Source: an uncultured Desulfovibrionaceae bacterium (GTDB taxonomy: Bacteria > Desulfobacterota > Desulfovibrionia > Desulfovibrionales > Desulfovibrionaceae). From it: a DNA stretch of 64,000 nucleotides. Where the stretch lies: NCBI GenBank assembly GCA_944325195.1, contig CALUZB010000003.1, forward strand, positions 1-64,000. The letters run 5' to 3'. This document shows positions 9,641-18,820 of this stretch, piece after piece (the first letter of the stretch is position 1; each line of letters begins with the position of its first letter). The position numbers were made by a program, and so were the translations under genes. The notes under the pieces are model-generated. The model saw only the letters and a list, made by a program, of their open reading frames with translations. It did no database searches and had not been told where the DNA came from.

Positions 9641-11371
9641 ATGCAAGAGGTCAGCACTGAGGTCATTAGAAGGCAGCTTGAAGTTATTTTGGAGAGCAGT
9701 GATTTTTCAGCATCCAACAGATTTCGCCAATTTCTGAAATTTGTAGTGGAAGAAACTCTGGCTGGCCGGGAAAAGGAATTAAAGGCTTACACCATTGCTA
9801 CCCAGGTGTTCGGCAGGGATAAGAATTTTGATCCTTTGCTTGATCCTGTTGTTCGGGTAGAAGCGGCAAAGCTCAGAAATAAACTGGAACAGTTTTATTT
9901 ACGGCGTAAAGGTCAGGGAAAAGACGACGTTTATATCGCCATTCCCAAAGGTTCCTATGTTCCTGTTTTTGAGCGAATGGTAGAGTCGATGTCTAAAACA
10001 ACAAACCTTGCTTCGCCGGAACTTGCCGAGGAAATACCTGTTTGCGTTTCTGTAACTGACTCCGGGCAAAACGAGAGCCTTGTGAAAGAAAGCGAGATGC
10101 TTATTGAAACAGCGGAGGAAACAGTAAATTATATCGGCAAAACCGAGCCAGCCCCATCTGTTGACAATGAGAGCCGTCAGCGCGGAGCGGAGTTGTCCGT
10201 TGTGATATTGCCTTTTTCCAATATCAGTTCATCCGGGGAGATTGACCACTTGCTCAGCGGTCTTGCTGAAGAGCTGGCCATTGCCCTGACCAAGTTTGAA
10301 GATCTCAAAGTAATCAGCGCCCACGCCATCTCAGCCGACCATGCCGCGAATCCGGATCAGAGCGCCCTGGCCAGTTCCCTTGGGGCAAGGTTTGCTGTTT
10401 CTGGGAGCGCCCAGTTGGATGCGAATATTCTTCGGGTGCGGGTTAAGCTGGTGGATATCATCATGCACACAACCCTGTGGGCAGAAAAGTTTGACGAGCC
10501 ATATACCGCGACCGGTTTGTTTGAAATCATTGATACCACGGCAACTCAGGTGGCCGCGCAGATAGGCGACAGTTTCGGCTACATCAAGCGCACTTTATTC
10601 AGGGAAATTCCTTCCCAGCGCACGGGAAGCATTAAAGCCTTTGAGGGTATTTTGTATTATCATCACTGGGCTGCCAATCTTTCTGAAGGCCGTCTCATCA
10701 ATGCCAAGGAAGCTTTAGACAAAGCTGTAGAAGCCGACCCGCGCTATTGTCTGGCTTATGCTATGTTGGCCGATATTTACGCCGTACATCATCAGTGGGC
10801 ATATGATCTCTTTCCCAATGATCTGGAAACAGCGCGCAAGCTGGCCCGGCGGGCGATAGAGCTGGACGCGCACTGCCAGTATGCACAGTGGAGCAACGCC
10901 TATGTATGCTATCTTTCCCGCGACAAAGACCAGTTTATGCATCTGGCCCGGTTGGCGGTAAGCCTGAACCCGGCGGATACAAACATAATCGCCGCCGCCG
11001 GGCAGAAACTCGCCATGTGCGGTAATTGGGAAGAGGGGCTTGAGCTTATTCGGAAGGCTGAACAGCTTAATCCGTTTTTACCCTCATGGTTCCACACCGC
11101 TACATTTACTTACTGTTTGCATAAAGGGTCTTTGGAAGGAGCGCTTCAGGAAGCCAAGCGGATTCTTGCGCCTCGCATTGCCGGTCCATTGTTTTCCGCC
11201 GCGGTGCTTGGGGTAATGGGACATAAGGAGAAGGCCGCTGCAGAGGTGCAGGAAGTTTTAAGTATAGCGCCGGATTTCTCCGACAGGTATAAGGAGCTGT
11301 TAAACCGAATATTCTTTCAGGATTCAATAATCAAATTGTTGACAGAAGGCTTGGAGAACGCCGGACTTTAG
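9641..11371 (+). CDS. TolB-like/TPR regulator-type protein, module A
   Basis: A 576-residue protein in three parts. Residues ~1-110 carry the motif F-x-AS-x-R-(x)3-F-(x)2-F-x-VEET-x-AG followed by LKAYTIATQVFGR, FDPLLDPVVRVEAAKLR and IPKGSYVP, a domain found at the N terminus of many TPR proteins annotated as regulators or cyclase-like. Residues ~185-330 resemble the TolB/FlgO N-terminal fold (VVILPFSNISSSGEIDHLLSGLAEEL). The rest holds TPR-like helical repeats. No signal peptide or membrane segment is seen, so it should be cytoplasmic. It is divergent from the symporter/amidinotransferase pair and has a paralogue at 25064-26692 in the same relation to a second amidinotransferase. A control role is inferred; DNA binding is not proven. 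Confidence 0.7.
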   Translation: MQEVSTEVIRRQLEVILESSDFSASNRFRQFLKFVVEETLAGREKELKAYTIATQVFGRDKNFDPLLDPVVRVEAAKLRNKLEQFYLRRKGQGKDDVYIAIPKGSYVPVFERMVESMSKTTNLASPELAEEIPVCVSVTDSGQNESLVKESEMLIETAEETVNYIGKTEPAPSVDNESRQRGAELSVVILPFSNISSSGEIDHLLSGLAEELAIALTKFEDLKVISAHAISADHAANPDQSALASSLGARFAVSGSAQLDANILRVRVKLVDIIMHTTLWAEKFDEPYTATGLFEIIDTTATQVAAQIGDSFGYIKRTLFREIPSQRTGSIKAFEGILYYHHWAANLSEGRLINAKEALDKAVEADPRYCLAYAMLADIYAVHHQWAYDLFPNDLETARKLARRAIELDAHCQYAQWSNAYVCYLSRDKDQFMHLARLAVSLNPADTNIIAAAGQKLAMCGNWEEGLELIRKAEQLNPFLPSWFHTATFTYCLHKGSLEGALQEAKRILAPRIAGPLFSAAVLGVMGHKEKAAAEVQEVLSIAPDFSDRYKELLNRIFFQDSIIKLLTEGLENAGL

Positions 11372-11484
11372 AGCAGAGCAGCTTTTAAATTGTATCCTTT
11401 TAAAATTTGAAAACGCATTGTTGCAGAAGTTTTCCGGTGTAAATAAACGGCGTTGGGTCTTGAGCGGGGTTTGTTCTGAAGGTT

Positions 11485-11519
11485 CCAGGGCATTTTGACT
11501 TAAAGTCAAAATGCCCTGG
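11485..11519. terminator. Perfect 16-bp hairpin between convergent regulator and ppdK
   Basis: CCAGGGCATTTTGACT (11485-11500) is exactly complementary to 11504-11519. It sits between the stop codons of two convergent genes and so probably serves as terminator for both. The core is the same as in the 5076-5110 hairpin. Confidence 0.75.
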
Positions 11520-11539
11520 TTGTTTGCAATCACTGCGTG

Positions 11540-14245
11540 TCAGGAAGACTTTTCCCTGGAGCGGATAGCGTGCTGTGCGGCCGCCAAGCAGGCAATGGGC
11601 ACCCTGAACGGCGAGCACGATACATAGTCCATACCGGCGTCACAACAAAAATGGATTGTGCGCGGGTCGCCGCCGTGTTCACCGCAAATGCCTACCTTTA
11701 AATTCGGAACCACCGAGCGGCCGTTGGCAATGCCGATTTTTACCAACTGCCCAACGCCGTCTTCATCCAGGTTGACGAAGGGATCGCGGCTCCAGATATT
11801 TTCCGCCAGATAGGTGGGAATAAACTTAGCGTCGTCTCTGGAAAGCCCATAGGTGAATTGGGTCAGGTCGTTGGTTCCGAACGAGAAGAATTCGGCTCCG
11901 GCTTCAGCTATCCGGTTGGCGGTAAGGGCAGCGCGGGGCAATTCAATCATTGTGCCCACCCGATATTTAATCTTCACACCCTCTTTGGCCATAACCTCTT
12001 TCGCCACTTGATCAACCACTGCTTTTTGTTCCTTGAATTCGCGCTCATGACCAATCAGCGGGATCATGATTTCCGGCATGACTTTGATTTTTTCTTTGAT
12101 TGCTCTGGCTGCGGCCTCAAAAACGGCCCGGGCCTGCATGGCAGTGATTTCCGGGAATTGAATGCCCAAGCGGCAACCACGCAAGCCCAACATGGGGTTG
12201 GCCTCGTGCAACTCCGCAAGCTTGGCTTTAATAGACTCTACGCTATGCCCGATTTTAGCGGCAAGATCCTCTATCTCCTTTTCCGTTTTTACCAGGAACT
12301 CGTGCAATGGCGGGTCAAGAGTTCTGATGGTTACCGGCATTCCGTCCATAACTTTGAAGATGCGGTAAAAGTCTTCCCGCTGCATGGGCAGCAGTTTGTC
12401 CAAGGCCGCCTTTCTGCCGGCTTCATCTGAAGCCAGAATCATCTCCCGCACCGAAGTAATCCGATCTTCTTCAAAGAACATATGCTCAGTGCGGCAGAGC
12501 CCGATGCCTTCCGCTCCGAAATCGCGCGCTACCTGGGCGTCGCGGGGTGTGTCGGCATTGGTGCGCACTCCCACGGTTTTGGCTTTCTGTACCCACTTCA
12601 TGAATTTGGCGAAATCACCGGTCAGTTTGGTATCAATGGTTTCAAGCCGCCCTTTCATAATGCAGCCGGTGCTTCCGTCCAGAGAAATCCAGTCGCCTTT
12701 ATTTACTGTATAGCCGGATTTGGTGGTGAATTTTTCGTTGGCGTAATCTACATAAATATCAGATGCCCCGACTACGCAGGTTTTGCCCATGCCGCGGCCA
12801 ACCACAGCCGCGTGACTGGTCATACCCCCGCGGGCAGTGAGAATGCCCTGTGCAGCGTGCATACCTTTAATATCTTCCGGGCTGGTTTCCAGGCGCACCA
12901 GAATGACCTGTTCGCCTTTTGCGGCCAGCTCTTCCGCTTCAGAGGCGGCAAACACCACTTGCCCCACGGCCGCTCCCGGCGAGGCCGGCAACCCTTGAGC
13001 CAGGACTTCGCGGGTGGCTTTGGGGTCGAAGGTCGGCAATAAAAGCTGGTTCAATTGTTCCGGCAGTAAACGGAGCAGGGCTTCGTCCGGGGTAATCTTC
13101 TTTTCTTTCACCAGATCCACCGCTATTTTCAAGGCCGCTTTTGCCGTGCGCTTGCCTGCGCGACATTGCAGGATCCAAAGTTTACCCTGCTGAATGGTGA
13201 ACTCCAGGTCCTGCATGTCGCGGTAGTGGTTCTCCAGAAGAATTCTTGTTTTGTCTAACTGCTTATACTGTTCGGGCATGATATCGGAAAGGGTTTTCAG
13301 ACCGGCAGGAACCGGAAGCACCTTGTTGATGGGGCTGGGGGTGCGGATACCGGCTACTACATCTTCCCCTTGCGCGTTGGTCAGGTATTCGCCGTAGAAA
13401 TAGTTTTCACCGGTTGCGGGGTCGCGTGAAAACGCTACCCCGGTTGCAGAGTCGTCGCCCATATTCCCGAAAACCATAGCCTGTACGTTTACCGCGGTTC
13501 CCCAATCGGAGGGCAAGTCGTTAATTTTGCGGTAAGCTACTGCACGTGGAGTCATCCACGATTCAAACACAGCTCCGATAGCGCCCCACAGTTGTTCCAT
13601 CGGGTCTTCCGGAAATTCGAGTTTGAGTTCTTGTTTAATCAGATTTTTAAAGTCATGCGCCAGATTTTTCAGGTCGTCGGCGGTCATATCAGCATCGTCG
13701 CTATAGCCCTTTTTCTGTTTTAAGTCGGCGATCATGATTTCAAAAGGATCTTCAGCTTTTTCCTGTGCCGCCTTAATGCCCATAACCACATCGCCGTACA
13801 TGGCGATGAAGCGGCGATAGGAGTCGTAAACAAAGCGGGGGTTGTTGGTTTTGGCGAGCAGGGCCTGAACTGTTTTTTCATTTAATCCGATATTCAGCAC
13901 TGTGTCCATCATCCCAGGCATTGATGCACGCGCGCCCGAACGACAAGAAAGCAGTAAAGGGTTTTGGGGATCACCGAATTTAGCCCCCATTTCTTTCTCC
14001 ACCTTTTTCAGGGCGGCGGCCACTTCCTTTTTCAAACCGGACGGGTACTTTTTATTGTTATTATAAAAGGCAGTGCAAACCTCAGTGGTAATGGTAAACC
14101 CAGACGGAACAGGAAGGCCGATTTTTGCCATTTCCGCAAGGTTGGCTCCCTTGCCGCCAAGCAGTTCCTTCATATTTCCGTTGCCGTCAGCTTGTTCTGC
14201 TCCGAATGAATAAACGTATTTGTTCGCTTTGACTGCAGATGCCAT
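11540..14245 (-). CDS. ppdK: Pyruvate, phosphate dikinase
   Basis: About 901 residues, the usual length of bacterial PPDK, which interconverts pyruvate + ATP + Pi and phosphoenolpyruvate + AMP + PPi. The N-terminal nucleotide-binding domain begins YVYSFGAEQADG and contains GGKGANLAEM; the swivelling phosphohistidine domain holds GGMTSHAAVVGRGMGK with the catalytic His; the C-terminal PEP-binding barrel ends with GICGEHGGDP containing the catalytic Cys. I prefer the ATG at 14245 to the in-frame GTG at 14257 because a GGGG site lies 6 nt upstream of it. It is a single-gene unit, converging on the module A regulator across a hairpin. Confidence 0.95.
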   Translation of the reverse strand: MASAVKANKYVYSFGAEQADGNGNMKELLGGKGANLAEMAKIGLPVPSGFTITTEVCTAFYNNNKKYPSGLKKEVAAALKKVEKEMGAKFGDPQNPLLLSCRSGARASMPGMMDTVLNIGLNEKTVQALLAKTNNPRFVYDSYRRFIAMYGDVVMGIKAAQEKAEDPFEIMIADLKQKKGYSDDADMTADDLKNLAHDFKNLIKQELKLEFPEDPMEQLWGAIGAVFESWMTPRAVAYRKINDLPSDWGTAVNVQAMVFGNMGDDSATGVAFSRDPATGENYFYGEYLTNAQGEDVVAGIRTPSPINKVLPVPAGLKTLSDIMPEQYKQLDKTRILLENHYRDMQDLEFTIQQGKLWILQCRAGKRTAKAALKIAVDLVKEKKITPDEALLRLLPEQLNQLLLPTFDPKATREVLAQGLPASPGAAVGQVVFAASEAEELAAKGEQVILVRLETSPEDIKGMHAAQGILTARGGMTSHAAVVGRGMGKTCVVGASDIYVDYANEKFTTKSGYTVNKGDWISLDGSTGCIMKGRLETIDTKLTGDFAKFMKWVQKAKTVGVRTNADTPRDAQVARDFGAEGIGLCRTEHMFFEEDRITSVREMILASDEAGRKAALDKLLPMQREDFYRIFKVMDGMPVTIRTLDPPLHEFLVKTEKEIEDLAAKIGHSVESIKAKLAELHEANPMLGLRGCRLGIQFPEITAMQARAVFEAAARAIKEKIKVMPEIMIPLIGHEREFKEQKAVVDQVAKEVMAKEGVKIKYRVGTMIELPRAALTANRIAEAGAEFFSFGTNDLTQFTYGLSRDDAKFIPTYLAENIWSRDPFVNLDEDGVGQLVKIGIANGRSVVPNLKVGICGEHGGDPRTIHFCCDAGMDYVSCSPFRVPIACLAAAQHAIRSREKSS

Positions 14246-14579
14246 TCCAAACCCCACAATGTTTAAATTATTTTCTGCTTTGCATTGCCAAATGGCGGCA
14301 GGATAAGCTACCTGACCGCAACATAACCAAAAAGGTCTAATTACTCAAGCGTTCAGGCGGGAAAACCGATGTCGGCCTGCTTAGGTACGAAGCAGTTTTG
14401 ATTAATGATGGAGAGACCTAAAGTAAAACCTAATTCGGACGAGAGATTGTGATAAGAACAGCATAAAACATGAACGGCCAAACCAAGCCGGACAGAATGG
14501 TTGCAGGGAGACTGGTTGCACGATAATTGCAATAGGTTGGAACAGTCCGGGTAACCGGCATATTTTTCTGGAGCACAAT
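14246..14579. other. Intergenic control region of ppdK and the 14580 gene
   Basis: 334 bp between divergent genes. It must hold both promoters, but no clear -35/-10 pair, riboswitch or operator stood out by eye. Confidence 0.4.
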
Positions 14580-15152
14580 ATGGATTTAAATGGAATTACC
14601 AGCGGCTTGGCTCAAGAGCTTGGTTACTCGGAAAGCGACCTGACCAAGGCTTTGTCGGAACGTACGGACAAATACCAGAAGTTGTTGGAGCAGGCCGAGC
14701 AGACTGTGGCGGCTACGGAGCTTGGCAAAACGGTAAAGTTGAATGAAACAATCAATTTGCCGGCAGTAGGCTGCTCTTTAGGGAATATTGATATCGGTAC
14801 GGCCTTGCGCTCCCTGGCTAAAAGCGACCCTGAGAGTTACGATTCAGCGGTTAAAAATTTAACCAGCGGTGATGTCTCTAAATTTATGAGCGCTTTGAAA
14901 AAAATAACCAGCCAAACCGAAACTACGTTGAAAACAGAGCTGAACAAACTTAACCAGGGAAGCGCTTCAAGATTCGTAAACAGCTTAAGCCAGTTGGCTG
15001 TGCCTTCTTCAGAGGCGGATATGTCGGAAGAAGAAGCGGAAGCTGCTTCGACAAGCCGTTTGGATAACCTTACAGCAGTGGTTGCTTCTGTAACCGGACT
15101 GGATGAGGCGGCCATCGCCCGAACTATTCGAGGCATTCAGATTTATGTTTAG
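14580..15152 (+). CDS. Hypothetical helical protein of unknown function
   Basis: A 190-residue acidic, mostly helical protein that I do not recognise. It starts at an ATG with GGAG upstream and has no signal peptide or membrane segment. The middle (residues ~85-135) is rich in K, S and T and may form amphipathic helices; residues ~143-155 are an acidic stretch (SEADMSEEEAEAA). It is a single-gene unit with its own downstream terminator, which supports it being a true gene. Confidence 0.65.
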   Translation: MDLNGITSGLAQELGYSESDLTKALSERTDKYQKLLEQAEQTVAATELGKTVKLNETINLPAVGCSLGNIDIGTALRSLAKSDPESYDSAVKNLTSGDVSKFMSALKKITSQTETTLKTELNKLNQGSASRFVNSLSQLAVPSSEADMSEEEAEAASTSRLDNLTAVVASVTGLDEAAIARTIRGIQIYV

Positions 15153-15163
15153 TTGAATAAGCT

Positions 15164-15187
15164 GCCGGCCTGCAGGCTGGCTTTTTT
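15164..15187 (+). terminator. Rho-independent terminator of the 14580 gene
   Basis: GCCGGCC (15164-15170) pairs with GGCTGGC (15175-15181, one G-T pair) over a TGCA loop, followed by TTTTTT (15182-15187). Confidence 0.85.
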
Positions 15188-15512
15188 ATCAGGCATATAT
15201 AGAATATTCTATATAAGTGTAATGGCTTATAATTACATTTTTGAGGCGGATATATCATCAGTTGCTAAGTATATTGTTAACCCGTTTTAAAAACAGAAGA
15301 TTTGTCGCCTTGATGGGAGTGCTCATAGAGATAATATTTTATAGGTTAATATATAAAATGAATACGATAAGATGATATGATCGGTAAGCTTAAATACAAT
15401 CAGTCGATGCAATAAGCGCAGCTTCGGGCCTGCTTCATCAGATCCTTTAAATTGTACAGTTCTACTGTTAGGAGGGCGCTGCCTTAGTACCCGGCGAGTG
15501 CTTGAAGTCTGG
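15188..15512. other. Gene-free, AT-rich gap
   Basis: 325 bp between the terminator of the 14580 gene and the stop of the EnvC-like gene. The part at 15190-15380 is very AT-rich. No gene or RNA was recognised. Confidence 0.4.
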
Positions 15513-16700
15513 TTAGCGGTTTGCCAGCCAGGTATTCGGATTGATTGCTTTTTGGTGGTAACGCAGCTCGAAGTAAGTGCCGGTGCCCTTGGCCGGGGGG
15601 TAGTAGCCGGCACTGCCAAGGGTTTGCCCCTGTTTTACAACTTGTCCTATTTTCAAATTGCTTTCATTCAGGTAAGCATACACGGTATAATAGTCTTTGT
15701 CGTGCATCAGCACCACTACCCTACCCATTCCCCGCAAAATATCGTTATGCACGACCTTGCCCCAGGAAACAGCTTTCACCACATCTCCATCGTTTAACGC
15801 CAACCCTATTCCATTTACCGGCGGAGTTGCCGTCGGGGCAAATTTTGCCACCAATCGGCCTGACGCCGGCCAAGGCATTTTCCCTTTGCCCCCGCCAACG
15901 GGTTTTTCAATTTCTCCTTTAGGTTTACTGGCTTTTTCCAAACGGATATTCAGGCTCTGAATAGTGGCCAGCACATCTTTTACCTGTGCTTCGGCATCTT
16001 TTTTATCTTTACGCACGGCTGAAAGTTCGCGTTGAAAACGCAGTTTGTCTTCAAGCAATCTGTCTTTGTCTTGGTTTATCAGCTCGATTTGTTCTCTAAG
16101 CTGCAATGCCAGACTTTCCCGGCGCGAAATTGAATCGGATATAGCCGACTCCTGGGTTCTGAGTTCTTCCTTGTGTTCGGCTATTTTGCGCATGATTTCC
16201 ACTGTCCACAGATAATCGCGTTCAGCCTCGGCCCAAGCCATACCGTCACGCGCACCGAAACTTTCCTGATCAACGTACACCGGCCAGAGGAAGCGAACCA
16301 GTTCAGCCAGACCGGCCTCAGTTTTCGCCCTGCTGGCAAGCAAATCCTCGTACTGTCTCTGATTGAGCCCTTGCGCGGATTCCAGTTTGAAAAGTTCTTT
16401 TTCCTGGGCATCTATTCTGGCTTGCAGCTTTGCAATGCCGTCTTCCGCTTTAGCCAGCTCTGCGTTTAATGAGCGTTCTTTTTCAGTTAATTTAGATACG
16501 TTTGCCTGGCTTTGTTTTGCTCGTCCTTTTTCTTCTTCCAGGGCCCGCTTGATTTCTTCCGGTGTTTGCGGTTTTTTTTGTGCAAAGGCGCTATTCTGGG
16601 TTGTAAGCAGGCAAAAACAAATAAATATAGCTGTTAAATAAATGAACGGCGTGCGACAGATGGTGAAGAGGGAAAGATGCCTGATATCTGGTTTATTCAT
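15513..16700 (-). CDS. EnvC-like murein hydrolase activator (M23/LytM-fold)
   Basis: A 395-residue exported protein: an N-terminal hydrophobic segment (about residues 12-40, ending near AFAQKK), a long coiled coil (about 45-260, rich in E, K, Q, L) and a C-terminal LytM domain (about 285-395). In active M23 peptidases zinc is held by H-x3-D and H-x-H; here the first motif is replaced by NGIGLALNDGD and the last by ELRYHQ, so zinc binding looks lost. This matches EnvC, which activates amidases at the division septum rather than cutting peptidoglycan itself. Its start overlaps the end of the upstream glycosylase gene by 8 bp, so the two are cotranscribed. Confidence 0.85.
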   Translation of the reverse strand: MNKPDIRHLSLFTICRTPFIYLTAIFICFCLLTTQNSAFAQKKPQTPEEIKRALEEEKGRAKQSQANVSKLTEKERSLNAELAKAEDGIAKLQARIDAQEKELFKLESAQGLNQRQYEDLLASRAKTEAGLAELVRFLWPVYVDQESFGARDGMAWAEAERDYLWTVEIMRKIAEHKEELRTQESAISDSISRRESLALQLREQIELINQDKDRLLEDKLRFQRELSAVRKDKKDAEAQVKDVLATIQSLNIRLEKASKPKGEIEKPVGGGKGKMPWPASGRLVAKFAPTATPPVNGIGLALNDGDVVKAVSWGKVVHNDILRGMGRVVVLMHDKDYYTVYAYLNESNLKIGQVVKQGQTLGSAGYYPPAKGTGTYFELRYHQKAINPNTWLANR

Positions 16701-17358
16701 AGAAATCCTGGTCCAGAAAAGGCCGTAGGGGACAGTTCAGGCAATCTGGCTTATGGCGTTTACACCACTTTTTGGCAACGGATACGATGTATGCATGGTA
16801 TTCACGGAACATTTTCACATCTTCCGGCAGTGCATCTGTAAACAGGCTCTGCAGCTCATGGTAATCAATTTCCTGTGGAGCCATGCCATGTCGCGAGAAG
16901 ATGCGCCTGGTGTATTCATCCACCACAAAAACAGGGCGGTGCAAGGCGTACAGCAAGATTGCGTCGGCTGTTTCCGGGCCCACTCCTTTTATATTGAGCA
17001 ATTCTTGACGCAGTTCATCGGTGTCGCAATTGGAGAGCAGTTCGATATTCCCCGCACAGCTCTCATTCAGCCAGGCAAGCAGAGCCTTCAGGCGCAAGGC
17101 TTTTACCCGGAAAAAACCGGCCGGGCGGATTAATTCGGCAAGTTCAGCCAAATCCAGAGTTTGCAAGGCGGCGAAAGTAAGAAGGTTTTTAGTTTTAAGA
17201 TTGACAATAGCCTTCTCTACATTGGTCCAGGCTGTGTTCTGGGTAAGAACGGCTCCCAGCATCACTTCCAGCGGCGTGTCTGCCGGCCACCAGCCGCTGT
17301 CGCCGAAAACCTGTTGCAATGTTTGGTAAATTGCTGTTAATGCGGCTTTTCTGCTCAC
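16693..17358 (-). CDS. HhH-GPD DNA glycosylase, endonuclease III-like, with altered catalytic and Fe-S residues
   Basis: A 221-residue base-excision repair glycosylase. The helix-hairpin-helix reads IKGVGPETADAIL and the catalytic Asp lies in VVDEYTRRIF. The position of the Nth catalytic lysine (GVGxKTA) is Glu here, which points to a lyase-free, monofunctional enzyme. The C-terminal cluster has C-x6-C-x2-C, but the fourth cysteine expected five residues later is Leu, so a complete 4Fe-4S site is doubtful. Translation appears to start at a GTG preceded by AGGA. The gene lies upstream of and overlaps the EnvC-like gene. The damaged base it removes cannot be inferred. Confidence 0.85.
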   Translation of the reverse strand: MSRKAALTAIYQTLQQVFGDSGWWPADTPLEVMLGAVLTQNTAWTNVEKAIVNLKTKNLLTFAALQTLDLAELAELIRPAGFFRVKALRLKALLAWLNESCAGNIELLSNCDTDELRQELLNIKGVGPETADAILLYALHRPVFVVDEYTRRIFSRHGMAPQEIDYHELQSLFTDALPEDVKMFREYHAYIVSVAKKWCKRHKPDCLNCPLRPFLDQDFYE

Positions 17359-17476
17359 ATCGACATCCTGAATATAAACTAGAGAGCCGTATTATCGAGC
17401 TTTTTCCGAGTTCTTGCAATAGTAAAGCTGATGTTTCGGCTGTGGGCTTCCGGCAACGGGAGAGCCGATAATCGGG

Positions 17477-18331
17477 TTACCATACCAGAGCTGTCCATTC
17501 ATCTTTCTGATAATGCTTTGCTTTGCCCAGCCCTTGCTCCATGAAAGCCGCTTCAACCCGTTCTGCCTGTGAGGTCAGAATGCCTGAAAGCACAAGGTTG
17601 GCAGTGGGGTTAAGCAGGTCTGTCAGAGCTTTTGCCATGTTTATCAGCGGTTCGGCCAGAATATTGGCCATAATGCAGTCAAAAAATTCGCCTTGCAGCA
17701 ATTCAATGCTGCCCAGGCGAATGTCGATGGCGGCTTTTGTCCGGTTGACGTCGCGGTTATACACCGCGTTTTCCACGGCCAGGGGGTCAATATCGCAGGC
17801 AATTCCCCACATGCCGATTTTAGCGCAGGCTATGGCAAGAATACCTGAACCGGTTCCCACATCCAGAAATCGGCTGCCCGGGCAGATCGAACCGCGCTCT
17901 GCAAGGTCGGAAACAGCTTCAAGGCACAGCGCGGTTGAGGCGTGGTGACCTGTGCCGAAAGCCATGCGCGGGTCAATGATTATGGGAGTGACGCCTTTGT
18001 TTGCATTTTCCAGAGCTTCTTTCATCCAGGGCGCAACTACGATAAATCTATCTCGAATCGGTACAGGTGTAAAAAACTCCCGCCAAGCCGATGTCCAATC
18101 TTTAGCTTCCACTTCTGAGCGGTTGATTGTAAGTCCTGGAAACCATGCTTCAACCTCTGCAATGAATTTTTCCACTAAAAGCGGCGTGTCGAAATGTGCA
18201 CGGAACAAGGTGAAACCCTCTGGTTGTTCAATCTCCTCCCAGCCACAGGAGAGTTTCAAGCCGAGAAAACCGGTCATCCGTTCGCTGTTTTCAGGAGAAA
18301 CAAGCATATCAATGCGTATTAAGCCTTGCAT
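17477..18331 (-). CDS. prmA: Ribosomal protein L11 methyltransferase
   Basis: About 284 residues from the ATG at 18331, chosen because GGAG lies 5 nt before it. The S-adenosylmethionine site FLDVGTGSGILAIACAKIG, the acidic motif ACDIDPLAVENAVYN and the substrate motif IMANILAEPLI are all present, as in PrmA. It methylates lysines and the N terminus of ribosomal protein L11. The N-terminal part, which recognises L11, is divergent. It is transcribed away from lepA. Confidence 0.88.
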   Translation of the reverse strand: MQGLIRIDMLVSPENSERMTGFLGLKLSCGWEEIEQPEGFTLFRAHFDTPLLVEKFIAEVEAWFPGLTINRSEVEAKDWTSAWREFFTPVPIRDRFIVVAPWMKEALENANKGVTPIIIDPRMAFGTGHHASTALCLEAVSDLAERGSICPGSRFLDVGTGSGILAIACAKIGMWGIACDIDPLAVENAVYNRDVNRTKAAIDIRLGSIELLQGEFFDCIMANILAEPLINMAKALTDLLNPTANLVLSGILTSQAERVEAAFMEQGLGKAKHYQKDEWTALVW

Positions 18332-18346
18332 TTTTACTCCGTGCAT

Positions 18347-18820
18347 CTTAATTTGATTATTCTATGGCAATTATTTTAAAGATTTCTTCCATAGCATAAA
18401 ACCCTGGCCCTGTATAGCTGTTAAGTGTGCTGGCTTAAATCCGTTTAAGTCTGGGGGAGAAGTTCTCAGGTCAAGGTTTGTTTCTGCTCCTGGTTTACTC
18501 TGTCCCTGATACACTTCCCTTAATGCGTATGTTGCTGAGCCTGCAAGGTGAGCTTGGAGGTTCGCGCTGTTTACAAACCGGCCGGGATAGGGTAGATATT
18601 TCTGCTTATGCAGGTAATGTGACTGTTCAATCCGCAAGTCGCGCAAAGTCTGTTCATTGCGACCCGAAAAGCACAATCTGCAAACAAGTTGTTTGTGCTG
18701 TCGGTTTATTGCCGTGAACCGGAGGTTTGCGGGATTGACGCCAGCCTGTAAGTGAATCCGGTAACTTTTAACCTGTCCGGCATTAATATGCGCTGATTAA
18801 GCCGGGCTTAAGCTCAAATA
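18347..18820. other. Divergent prmA-lepA spacer
   Basis: 474 bp with no convincing gene. A minus-strand open frame at 18371-18676 lacks protein-like composition and a ribosome binding site. Promoters for prmA and lepA must lie here, but none is clear. Confidence 0.4.

Noticed and set aside
18371-18676. 101-residue minus-strand open frame between prmA and lepA
   Set aside because: No ribosome binding site and composition unlike the surrounding genes.
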